Assembly (NCBI RefSeq): GCF_022749495.1 | Contig: NZ_CP094241.1 | Coordinates: 558,001-622,000 of the forward strand | DNA: 64,000 nucleotides | Direction: 5' to 3' | From: Neisseria macacae ATCC 33926 | GTDB lineage: Bacteria > Pseudomonadota > Gammaproteobacteria > Burkholderiales > Neisseriaceae | Shown: positions 1 to 7,071 of the stretch, piece by piece | How the letters are laid out: every line of letters begins with the position of its first letter | How positions within the stretch are numbered: position 1 is the first letter of the stretch | The notes under the pieces: generated by a model | Told to the model about the DNA's origin: nothing | The model's input: the letters and a program-made list of their open reading frames with translations, nothing else | Databases searched by the model: none | Translations under genes and position numbers: made by a program

Positions 1-693
1 CGCCGCGGACGCGAAACGGCGAATAATCTGTTCGGCAACGCGGCGGCGGTGTTGGTCGGCGACTTTTTGTATACGCGCGCTTTCCAATTGATGGTTGATT
101 CCGGCAGTATGCGCATTTTGGAAGTCATGGCGGATGCAACTAATATTATTGCTGAAGGCGAGGTCATGCAGCTGATGAACATCGGCAATACCGATATTAC
201 CGAAGCGCAATATGTTCAAGTGATTCAATATAAAACGGCCAAATTGTTTGAAGCAGCTGCTCAGGTTGGTGCGATTTTGGGCAATGCCGCCCCCGAGCAT
301 GAGCAGGCGTTGAAAGATTACGGTATGTATGTCGGTACGGCGTTCCAAATTATTGATGATGTTTTGGATTATTCGGGCGAAACCGAAGAAATCGGTAAAA
401 ACGTCGGCGACGATTTGGCAGAAGGCAAACCGACTTTGCCGCTGATTTATCTGATGCGCAACGGTTCGAAACAAGTGGCTGACGATGTGCGCCACGCTTT
501 GGAAAATGCGGATCGCGGCAGTTTCCAAAAAATCCATGATTATGTTGTCCATTCCGACGCGTTGACTTATTCGATTTCCGAAGCACGAAAAGCCGTTGAG
601 CAAGCCGTGGCTTCTTTGGCAGTATTGCCTGATAGCGAAGTCAAGCAGGCGATGATTCAGTTGGCTGAGGAATCATTGGCACGGGTTTCTTAA
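1..693 (+). CDS. ispB: Octaprenyl diphosphate synthase, 5' end outside window
   Basis: The reading frame is open from base 1, so this is the C-terminal 230 codons of a trans-polyprenyl diphosphate synthase. The first residues (RRGRETAN) are the arginine-rich tail of the first aspartate-rich motif, whose DDxxD lies just outside the window. The second aspartate-rich motif (IIDDVLDYSG) is intact near base 350. In this family both motifs hold Mg2+ and the diphosphates while isopentenyl units are added to make the C40 ubiquinone side chain. Internal ATGs from base 115 on are not starts. A DUF441 gene follows after 5 bp, so the two are probably cotranscribed. The identification is firm. Confidence 0.95.
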   Translation, partial: RRGRETANNLFGNAAAVLVGDFLYTRAFQLMVDSGSMRILEVMADATNIIAEGEVMQLMNIGNTDITEAQYVQVIQYKTAKLFEAAAQVGAILGNAAPEHEQALKDYGMYVGTAFQIIDDVLDYSGETEEIGKNVGDDLAEGKPTLPLIYLMRNGSKQVADDVRHALENADRGSFQKIHDYVVHSDALTYSISEARKAVEQAVASLAVLPDSEVKQAMIQLAEESLARVS

Positions 694-698
694 ATCCG

Positions 699-1145
699 AT
701 GAATTTCAATTTCGTCCCGATGTTTTTGGTGACGCTGATTTTTCTCGGCGTCGTCAGCAACAACAACTCGATTACGATTTCCGCAGCAATTTTGCTGTTA
801 ATGCAACAGACTGCTTTGTCGCAATATATTCCTTTCATGGAAAAACACGGCTTGCATTTTGGGATTATTTTGCTGACAATCGGGGTCTTAAGCCCGCTGG
901 TTTCAGGGAAGGTTCAAATTCCGCCGCTGTCGGAGTTTGTCAATTTTAAAATGATTGCCGCCGTATTAATCGGCATCCTTGTCGCCTGGCTGGCAGGGCG
1001 CGGCGTACCGCTGATGAGCGAACAACCTGTTTTGGTAACAGGTCTTTTGATCGGTACGGTTATCGGTGTGGCGTTTATGGGCAGCATTCCGGTCGGTCCG
1101 CTGATTGCCGCAGGATTATTATCGTTTATTGCAGGAAAAGTTTAA
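699..1145 (+). CDS. DUF441 / YeaL-type small inner-membrane protein
   Basis: This 148-residue protein is almost entirely hydrophobic, with four to five predicted membrane helices. It has the N-terminal segment LGVVSNNNSITISAA and glycine-rich C-terminal helices typical of the UPF0756/DUF441 family. Length matches the family. It starts 5 bp after ispB, so the two are probably cotranscribed. The function of the family is unknown, and nothing here adds to it. Confidence 0.85.
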   Translation: MNFNFVPMFLVTLIFLGVVSNNNSITISAAILLLMQQTALSQYIPFMEKHGLHFGIILLTIGVLSPLVSGKVQIPPLSEFVNFKMIAAVLIGILVAWLAGRGVPLMSEQPVLVTGLLIGTVIGVAFMGSIPVGPLIAAGLLSFIAGKV

Positions 1146-1149
1146 CACG

Positions 1150-1224
1150 CTCGCCATAGTTCAACGGATAGAACGTATGCCTCCTAAGCGTAAAATACAG
1201 GTTCGATTCCTGTTGGCGAGGCCA
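1150..1224 (+). tRNA. tRNA-Arg (anticodon CCT)
   Basis: The acceptor stem pairs CTCGCCA with TGGCGAG, followed by discriminator G and an encoded CCA. The anticodon arm has a 5-bp stem around the loop CTCCTAA, giving anticodon CCT (codon AGG). The T arm carries GGTTCGATTCC. It lies 4 bp after the stop of the DUF441 gene and is followed by an uptake-sequence hairpin. Confidence 0.95.
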
Positions 1225-1231
1225 TAAAACA

Positions 1232-1269
1232 CAAAGAGGTCGTCTGAAATTTTCAGACGACCTCTTTGT
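1232..1269. terminator. DUS inverted-repeat terminator
   Basis: Two uptake sequences (AGAGGTCGTCTGAAA and its complement) face each other across a short loop and end in a T-rich tail. It sits between tRNA-Arg and the convergent yhhQ gene, so it can terminate in both directions. Confidence 0.85.
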
Positions 1270-1312
1270 ATTTTCTATGAACGGGAATCGTAAATCGTTC
1301 TGTCGAACTTCA

Positions 1313-1996
1313 TCAAGATTCTTGTGCCGGCTGCATCTGCTTTTGAGGATGTTGGGTGTGCAGTGTCGTCAGCTTCTTCGTCAAGATATTCAAAATCACG
1401 CCGTAGGCTGGCAGGAAGAAGAGGGTGCAGATGGTGAGTTTGAACAGATAATCGACAAAAGCGATGCCCTGCCAGTTTGCCGCCATAAATTCATCGCTGC
1501 TGGCGTAGAAGGCAATGGCGAAAAATACCAACGTATCCAATGCGTTGCCGATGACGGTTGATGCGGTCGGGGCAATCCACCACGCTTTCAGACGACGTAA
1601 TTTGTTGAACACAAAAATATCAAGGATTTGTCCGAGTGCGTAAGCGGCAAAGCTGGCTAAGGCGATGCGTCCGACAAAGGTGTTGAATTCGGACAGCGCG
1701 CCTAAGCCTGTCCAGCTGCCGTCGTGGAACAAAACGGAAAAGATGTAGGAAAGCAAAAGAGCGGGGAACATGACCCAAAAGATAATCCGCCGTGCCAAGT
1801 GCGAACCGAAAATGCGGACGGTCAGGTCGGTGGCAAGGAAAATGAAGGGAAAGGAAAACGCGCCCCAAGTGGTGTGGATGCCGAAAATTTGGAAGGGGAA
1901 CTGCACCAGATAGTTGCTGGCGGCAATGATGAGGATATGGAAAAGCACCAGCCAGAAGAGCGCCTTCTGTTGTTGCGCTGTTGTAAATTCGTACAT
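1313..1996 (-). CDS. yhhQ: Queuosine precursor transporter, YhhQ/VUT family
   Basis: This is a 227-residue polytopic inner-membrane protein with about six helices. It carries the family-typical stretches TDLTVRIFGSHLARRIIF and ASTVIGNALDTLVFFAIAF. YhhQ imports the queuosine precursors preQ0 and preQ1 in E. coli. The neighbour upstream on the same strand is queF, which makes preQ1 from preQ0, and that gene has a preQ1-I riboswitch, so the assignment is coherent. An uptake-sequence hairpin sits in the 76-bp gap between them and may lower yhhQ expression relative to queF. The start at 1996 is the only good ATG. Confidence 0.9.
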   Translation of the reverse strand: MYEFTTAQQQKALFWLVLFHILIIAASNYLVQFPFQIFGIHTTWGAFSFPFIFLATDLTVRIFGSHLARRIIFWVMFPALLLSYIFSVLFHDGSWTGLGALSEFNTFVGRIALASFAAYALGQILDIFVFNKLRRLKAWWIAPTASTVIGNALDTLVFFAIAFYASSDEFMAANWQGIAFVDYLFKLTICTLFFLPAYGVILNILTKKLTTLHTQHPQKQMQPAQES

Positions 1997-2015
1997 GGAA
2001 ATCTTTCGGAAAGGC

Positions 2016-2053
2016 TTTCAGACGACCTTCTCGTGAAAAAGGTCGTCTGAAAA
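2016..2053. terminator. DUS inverted repeat between queF and yhhQ
   Basis: Facing uptake sequences (TTTCAGACGACC / GGTCGTCTGAAA) form a stable hairpin in the short queF-yhhQ gap. On the minus strand it is followed by few T residues, so it may attenuate rather than fully end the transcript. Confidence 0.6.
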
Positions 2054-2072
2054 TGCTTAAAAAGGGGATGGA

Positions 2073-2546
2073 TTATTGGCTGTCGTGTTCGAACAGGCGT
2101 TTGCGTGCCAGTGTTTCAAACTCGGTACCTGCTTTGCCGTAATTGGCAAAAGGATGAATGGCGATGCCGCCGCGCGGTGTGAATTCGCCGAAAACTTCGA
2201 TGTATTTCGGATCCATCAGGGCAATCAGGTCTTTCATGATGATGTTGACGCAGTCTTCATGGAAATCACCGTGGTTGCGGAAGCTGAAGAGATAGAGTTT
2301 CAGGGACTTGCTTTCCACCATTTTGATGTGCGGGATGTAGCGGATGTAGATGGTGGCAAAGTCAGGCTGCCCGGTCATGGGGCAGAGACTGGTGAATTCG
2401 GGACAGACGAACTTGACGAAATAGTCGTTGTCGGGATGTTTGTTGTCGAATGCTTCAAGAATTTCGGGAGCGTAGCCGGTCGGATATTGGGTTTTTTGAT
2501 TGCCCAAAAGAGAGATGCCTTGCAGCTCTTCGGTATTGCGGGACAT
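2073..2546 (-). CDS. queF: NADPH-dependent 7-cyano-7-deazaguanine reductase
   Basis: QueF reduces the nitrile preQ0 to the amine preQ1 in queuosine biosynthesis. The 157-residue protein is the short unimodular type. Cys55 (in FTSLCPMTGQPDFA) is the thioimide nucleophile, Asp62 the proton donor and Glu97 the substrate-binding acid, the same numbers as in the B. subtilis enzyme. The QueF motif ESKSLKLYLFS follows at 78-88. A preQ1-I riboswitch overlaps the ribosome-binding region directly upstream, and yhhQ lies downstream. In N. meningitidis queF also adjoins the farAB efflux genes, as here. Confidence 0.97.
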   Translation of the reverse strand: MSRNTEELQGISLLGNQKTQYPTGYAPEILEAFDNKHPDNDYFVKFVCPEFTSLCPMTGQPDFATIYIRYIPHIKMVESKSLKLYLFSFRNHGDFHEDCVNIIMKDLIALMDPKYIEVFGEFTPRGGIAIHPFANYGKAGTEFETLARKRLFEHDSQ

Positions 2547-2552
2547 GAGGAT

Positions 2553-2590
2553 TTCCTTAGTTTTTTAATGTGGGAGGTTTTCGAACCACG
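2553..2590 (-). promoter_or_regulatory. preQ1-I riboswitch controlling queF
   Basis: Read on the minus strand, this 38-nt stretch has the full preQ1-I plan. A 4-bp P1 stem (GTGG/CCAC) closes a loop beginning TTC and ending ACCTC, followed by the A-rich tail ATTAAAAAACTAAGGA. The tail contains the Shine-Dalgarno sequence AAGGA, placed 7 nt before the queF ATG. CCT in the loop can pair with AGG of the tail to make the H-type pseudoknot, which would hide the Shine-Dalgarno when preQ1 binds. The class is established; the control mode (translation) is inferred from this overlap. Confidence 0.88.
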
Positions 2591-2641
2591 AAAGGCGGAT
2601 TGTAATATAAGGGGAACTATGTTTGTGATTTTTTTGATAAT

Positions 2642-2798
2642 TATAGTGGATTAACTTTAAACCAGTACGGCGTTACCTCGCCTTGGCTCAAAGAGAACGA
2701 TTCTCTAAGGTGCTGAAGCACCAAGTGAATCGGTTCCGTACTATCTGTACTGTCTGCGGCTTCGTCGCCTTGTCCTGATTTAAATTTAATCCACTATA
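2642..2798. repeat. Correia element (CREE), full length, 157 bp
   Basis: It is bounded by TATAGTGGATTAA and its inverted copy TTAATCCACTATA, with the internal core shared by the other full-length copies (ACGATTCTCTAAGGTGCTGA). It lies between the queF riboswitch and the efflux locus, and TA flanks it as expected for this MITE. Confidence 0.93.
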
Positions 2799-3349
2799 TT
2801 TAGCGGTTGAACGCTGGGATGGAAATGCAAAAAATGATAGGTGGGTGCGGATGTTTTGATGTGGCGGTAATGCCTTTGCAAAGTAATGCGGATTGAATTT
2901 AAACTGATTTTTAAATTTATGATTTTTCTAGTTAATTTTTCCGCATTAATCGTAAAAGTTAAAATTTTTTTGAAGTGTTTTCAGTAGTATCTCAAAAGTC
3001 ATGTTTTGAGTTATAGAACTAAGGAGAAGCGCCATCTCTCTAATAAATTATGGGGTTTTCAATATAAACAATAAATTAAGTTGTCGGTAACCACAAATCT
3101 ATCCTTTCTGAATACTGATTTTGTAGAGTAAGAATTCGGAATTACATACAAATTAGATGACTTATGCATAAAAAACGCCACTTGTTATCTTCTTGGACCG
3201 ATTGTCAGATTTTCATTCGGAAAATAATCAGTTGAATTAGTATAGCGGCATTGAATAAGTATTTGGTATTTTGAAGCAAATGAGATTGTCATTATTTGTT
3301 CTGATTTGCAGCATATACAGCCAATAAATTTAAGAAGAGGATATTTATA
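2799..3349. other. AT-rich intergenic region upstream of the efflux regulator
   Basis: No gene is visible. The only clear structure is a perfect 7-bp inverted repeat, CTCAAAA-6-TTTTGAG, at 2991-3010. An AAGAGGA ribosome-binding sequence sits just before the 3350 start. I cannot assign a promoter with confidence. Confidence 0.5.
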
Positions 3350-3844
3350 ATGAGTTTTTCACAAACCGACTTGGTCAACGCGCTGCGCCAACTTTCCGAC
3401 CGCCTGCCTGAGTTTTCAGAACAACAGGTAAGAACAGGGCGTCTGTTACGGGTAACAACCGAACGTCTAAGCAGTCATCTTAATGAAAATTTGAAAACTT
3501 TCGGTATCAACGAGAATTTATGGTTCGCTTTGATGGCGGTTTACGTCAGCCCTAAAAGCGAAATCCTTCCTTCGCGTTTGAGCGACTTGATGGATTTGAC
3601 ACGTACCAGTGCGACCCGTCTTTCCGATGAGATGGTAGAACGGGGATGGGTAGGTCGTCATATCAACCAGCAAGACCGCCGCCAGATTGTGTTAAAATTG
3701 ACACAGGAAGGTGAGTCTTTTATCCAACAAGTATGGCCGCAGATTTCCAGTAAGAGCGGTGAAGCTTGGGAAGATTTTACCAATGAGGATTATACCCAGT
3801 TGCAAAATCTGTTGGGCAAGCTGTTGAACCGTTTGGACAGCTGA
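3350..3844 (+). CDS. MarR-family regulator, EmrR/MprA-like
   Basis: This 164-residue winged-helix regulator resembles E. coli EmrR: GINENLWFALM, then ILPSRLSDLMDLTRTSATR (recognition helix region, about 75-95), and the wing DRRQIVLKLTQEG (about 112-124). It is less like gonococcal FarR. EmrR-type proteins repress efflux operons and are released by the pump's hydrophobic substrates. It begins a co-directional cluster with an outer-membrane channel, an EmrA-like and an EmrB-like protein, so it most likely controls them. The start has an AAGAGGA ribosome-binding site. The regulatory role is inferred from family and position. Confidence 0.85.
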   Translation: MSFSQTDLVNALRQLSDRLPEFSEQQVRTGRLLRVTTERLSSHLNENLKTFGINENLWFALMAVYVSPKSEILPSRLSDLMDLTRTSATRLSDEMVERGWVGRHINQQDRRQIVLKLTQEGESFIQQVWPQISSKSGEAWEDFTNEDYTQLQNLLGKLLNRLDS

Positions 3845-3896
3845 TCTGATGCAGTAAGAATTGTGGCAGGGATAAAAGTAAAAAACGGAGTCTGCC

Positions 3897-5297
3897 ATGA
3901 AATCAAATATTGCCAAACGGGGCATCTGTATTATCGCAGTATCTGTACTTGCAGCTTGTGCGCAGTTTGGTAAACAAGTACCGTTGGAAGAACCAACGGT
4001 GTATTCTTTGCCCGATGGTAAGTCGGCATCCCTCATTCAAGACGGATGGTGGTTGCAATTAAAAGATAACAAACTGAATCAACTGGTTGTACAAGCTATC
4101 CAGACATCAACGGATTTGCGTATTGCCAAGGCGCGTTTCGAGCAAGCACAAGCGCAGCTGGGAATAACCGAAGCCGCCGGCAAAACGCAAATCGGTATGT
4201 CCGCGCGCGGGGTTGGAATGTATGTTGCACCCAAGCCCGCATCTTCCCGTATCGATACCGACCATACATTATTGTTGGCAAACGCGGCAGTACAGGGAAG
4301 TTGGACATTCGACTTTTGGGGAAAAAACCGTGAGCAGATTGCAGCGGTTTTGGGACGCCGTCAGGCAATTCTGTATGAAGCCCATCAGGCACGGATTGAG
4401 CTGGCGAACGCGGTAGCCAAGCAATATTTTATTTGGCAGGCTTTGAGCGAGCGACAAGCTCTTGTGCAGGAACGTATCAATCTGTCAGAGAAAATGCAGC
4501 AATTGGTCTCACGCAGAGTCCATGCAAACCTGATGCCCGCACAATCATTGTACCCGCTTGAATTGGCAAGTCAGCAACTTCAGTTGGAAAAAACGTCATT
4601 GGAACAACAGATTGCCAAAGTCCGACATGCCTTGGCAGTATTGAGCGGTAATGTGCCGGGAGCGCTTTCCGAACAAGAGCCCGGTAGGATGGGGGCGGTT
4701 CCTGTTGTGCCTGTGAATAGAATCCATGCGGATTTGTTAGCAGCCCGACCGGATATCGCGGTACAAAAATCATTATTGGAATCTAAGCTGCATACGGTTA
4801 AATCCACCGAAGCAGAGTTTTATCCCAATATTGAGTTAAAAGCCTTGGCGGGTCTTGGACATATTGATGCGTTCAATGTGGTAAGGGGTAAAACATCAGG
4901 CATGCTGGGTATTGTTCCTGCTATCAATCTTCCTATTTTTACGTCTGGGGCATTACAGTCAAAATTGGCAGGCAAACGCGCAGAATATAATGAGCAGGTG
5001 GCCGTGTACGATCAAACGGTTTTGAATGCGATGCGTTCTGCTGCGGATGCTGTTGTAGATTACCAAAGCCTGCAAAGCAAACAGTCTACTTGGGATAAAA
5101 TGCTGAAAATATCCGAGAAGTCGGTTAAAAATGCTCAGGGTAGAGTGAGGGCGGGATTGGATAATGGTCTTAGCGCATTACAAAAACAAGATGATATGTT
5201 GCAAGTGAAAATGCAATTGGTGCAGTATCAATCTGAACGGTTGATTGCATGGAGCAATCTGAATGCCCAGTTGGGCGGTGGGTTTAAAACGCAATAG
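3897..5297 (+). CDS. Outer-membrane efflux lipoprotein, NodT/TolC family
   Basis: This 466-residue protein has a lipoprotein signal ending LAAC with acylated Cys21, and the long coiled-coil tunnel repeats of outer-membrane efflux channels. Examples are LRIAKARFEQAQAQLGITEA near 65-85 and DQTVLNAMRSAADAVVDYQ near 365-383, the two structural halves of the family. It lies 52 bp after the regulator and before emrA-emrB, so it is probably the dedicated exit duct. In gonococci FarAB instead borrows MtrE. A strong hairpin with a T tract follows the gene at 5334-5404. Confidence 0.88.
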   Translation: MKSNIAKRGICIIAVSVLAACAQFGKQVPLEEPTVYSLPDGKSASLIQDGWWLQLKDNKLNQLVVQAIQTSTDLRIAKARFEQAQAQLGITEAAGKTQIGMSARGVGMYVAPKPASSRIDTDHTLLLANAAVQGSWTFDFWGKNREQIAAVLGRRQAILYEAHQARIELANAVAKQYFIWQALSERQALVQERINLSEKMQQLVSRRVHANLMPAQSLYPLELASQQLQLEKTSLEQQIAKVRHALAVLSGNVPGALSEQEPGRMGAVPVVPVNRIHADLLAARPDIAVQKSLLESKLHTVKSTEAEFYPNIELKALAGLGHIDAFNVVRGKTSGMLGIVPAINLPIFTSGALQSKLAGKRAEYNEQVAVYDQTVLNAMRSAADAVVDYQSLQSKQSTWDKMLKISEKSVKNAQGRVRAGLDNGLSALQKQDDMLQVKMQLVQYQSERLIAWSNLNAQLGGGFKTQ

Positions 5298-5333
5298 AAG
5301 GTTTTCAGACGACCCCTTTCCTTTTAATCAAGT

Positions 5334-5404
5334 CAATTGGCGATATTTTGGATATGCATTTAACGTTTAAATGTATGTATTCAGAATGTCGCCAATTGCT
5401 TTTT
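5334..5404 (+). terminator. Long near-perfect hairpin with T tract after the channel gene
   Basis: CAATTGGCGA is repeated inverted as TCGCCAATTG, and the inside keeps pairing (mostly A-T and G-U) down to a small CGT loop between CATTTAA and TTAAATG. Five T residues follow. It looks like an intrinsic terminator, unusually long, between the channel gene and emrA. Confidence 0.65.
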
Positions 5405-5495
5405 GGTTGTCAGGAATCGGTATTGCTTGGATGACTTTGAAATGATTGTTTGCGCCTAATGGTAAAAGGGGATATCCAAATGGTTTTTAAATATG

Positions 5496-5519
5496 ATTGT
5501 TACTTGATTGAGTAACGAT
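5496..5519. promoter_or_regulatory. Candidate MarR-type operator upstream of emrA
   Basis: ATTGTTACT and AGTAACGAT form a 9-bp inverted repeat with one mismatch around a 6-bp centre (TGATTG). Size and symmetry suit a MarR-family dimer. It lies about 130 bp before the emrA-like start, downstream of the terminator-like hairpin, where a second promoter would be needed. Binding by the 3350 regulator is inference. Confidence 0.45.
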
Positions 5520-5645
5520 GCGGCTATAGAATGCACCTCTGTATGTATTTTTCAGTATTGTCTATTCTATTAAAATCAATGAGATATTAGTGGGATGGGG
5601 TGCATAAGGAAAATAGTCTGTAATTACCCAGGTTAAAATGAAATC

Positions 5646-6836
5646 ATGGATGCGAATCTAGAAAATAATGAACAATTACGCAATTCAGGGACAAAAAGTT
5701 CAAGGGTGGGGCGTAAACGCGGGCGTAATCTGGCAGTTATTACACTGCTTTTTATTTTGATTGCAGTCGGTGTGGCTCTTGCGTATTTCTTATTCTGGCA
5801 ATACGAGGAAGAGACAGAAGATGCCTATGTTGCGGGTCATCTGGTGCAAATTACCCCTCAGGTCACCGGTACGGTAAGGAAGGTGATGTATGACGATACT
5901 GATGTGGTCAAAAAAGGGGATGTCTTGGTTGCGTTGGATGACAGCGACTTCCAACTGGCTTACGAGCGTGCTCAAAATGAATTGATTCAGGCAATTCGTC
6001 AGAATAAACAACAAACTGCGGTTAACTCAAAAGCAAAAGCGCAAGTTCTTTTACGAAAAGCCGAATTGGCAAAGGCTCAGGCAGATTTGCGCCGACGTGA
6101 AGCTTTATCGGGAACGGATGCGATTTCAGGTGAAGAGTTGAGTCATGCCCGTGCTGCGGTGGTTCAGGCGCAAGCGGCTTTGAAGGCAGTGGAAGCGGAA
6201 GAGACTTCTGCACAAGCAGTTTTAGGTAATAATATCCCTCTGCGGCAACAACCTGCGGTGCAAACAGCCATCAGCCATATTAAGGATGCATGGCTGAATC
6301 TGCAACGCACCCAAATTCGCGCACCGATGAATGGACAGATTGCCAAACGAAATGTTCAAGTTGGGCAGCGTATTGCCCAAGGTTCCCCAATGATGGCTGT
6401 GGTTCCTTTGAGTAATCTTTGGGTGGATGCTAACTTTAAAGAATCGCAACTGCGTCAAATGAAAATTGGTCAACCTGTTGAAATGACTGCTGATTTATAT
6501 GGAAATAAAGTGGTCTATCATGGCAGGGTGATGGGTTTGTCAGCGGGTACGGGCAGTGCATTCTCTCTTTTGCCGCCGCAAAATGCGACGGGGAACTGGA
6601 TTAAGGTTGTGCAACGTGTTCCGGTCCGCATCAGTTTGGATGCGAAAGAGTTGCAGGCTAATCCGCTTCGTGTCGGTTTATCTATGAAGGTAAAGGTTGA
6701 TATTTCAGGTGCCGGCTCAGGAAAAAACATGACGGCTGCAGCTGATAAAAATGTAGCATCCCCGGAAACTGAAGGCGTAGATTGGGCTGCCGCCGATGCG
6801 TTGATCGATAAGATTTTTGAGAAATACGCTAAGTAA
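5646..6836 (+). CDS. Membrane fusion protein of an MFS efflux pump, EmrA/FarA-like
   Basis: This 396-residue periplasmic adaptor has one N-terminal membrane helix (about 27-50, after a basic RVGRKRGRN anchor). A lipoyl/barrel-sandwich half-motif follows (AYVAGHLVQITPQVTGTVRKV), then a coiled-coil hairpin rich in A, K and Q (about 105-190). The return half (RTQIRAPMNGQIAKRNVQVGQRIAQG) and a beta-barrel come last. These are hallmarks of EmrA/FarA, which links the inner-membrane MFS pump to an outer-membrane channel. Its partner EmrB follows 235 bp on. The start at 5646 is supported by the helix position; the ribosome-binding site is weak. Confidence 0.92.
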   Translation: MDANLENNEQLRNSGTKSSRVGRKRGRNLAVITLLFILIAVGVALAYFLFWQYEEETEDAYVAGHLVQITPQVTGTVRKVMYDDTDVVKKGDVLVALDDSDFQLAYERAQNELIQAIRQNKQQTAVNSKAKAQVLLRKAELAKAQADLRRREALSGTDAISGEELSHARAAVVQAQAALKAVEAEETSAQAVLGNNIPLRQQPAVQTAISHIKDAWLNLQRTQIRAPMNGQIAKRNVQVGQRIAQGSPMMAVVPLSNLWVDANFKESQLRQMKIGQPVEMTADLYGNKVVYHGRVMGLSAGTGSAFSLLPPQNATGNWIKVVQRVPVRISLDAKELQANPLRVGLSMKVKVDISGAGSGKNMTAAADKNVASPETEGVDWAAADALIDKIFEKYAK

Positions 6837-7071
6837 AAATGTTTTCAGACGACCTTTCATGCGTTGAATTGCTGAGAATGTGGGTATTTGATAGCGAATA
6901 GATATCGAAGCGCATGAGGAAGCAAAGTTGTGATGGATTAAATAATGCAGAGCAGAACTTTGTTTTTAGCTTGCGATGATGTGAACATTCATCAAAGAGG
7001 TCGTCTGAAAAGGGGTGTGTATCTAAGCGCAATCACTGTGCAATATATTGAATGAATAATAGCGAAGAAAT

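Noticed and set aside
2991..3010. Perfect inverted repeat CTCAAAA-6-TTTTGAG as an operator for the MarR gene
   Set aside because: It is about 340 bp upstream of the gene and shares no sequence with the repeat at 5496; kept only as a note.
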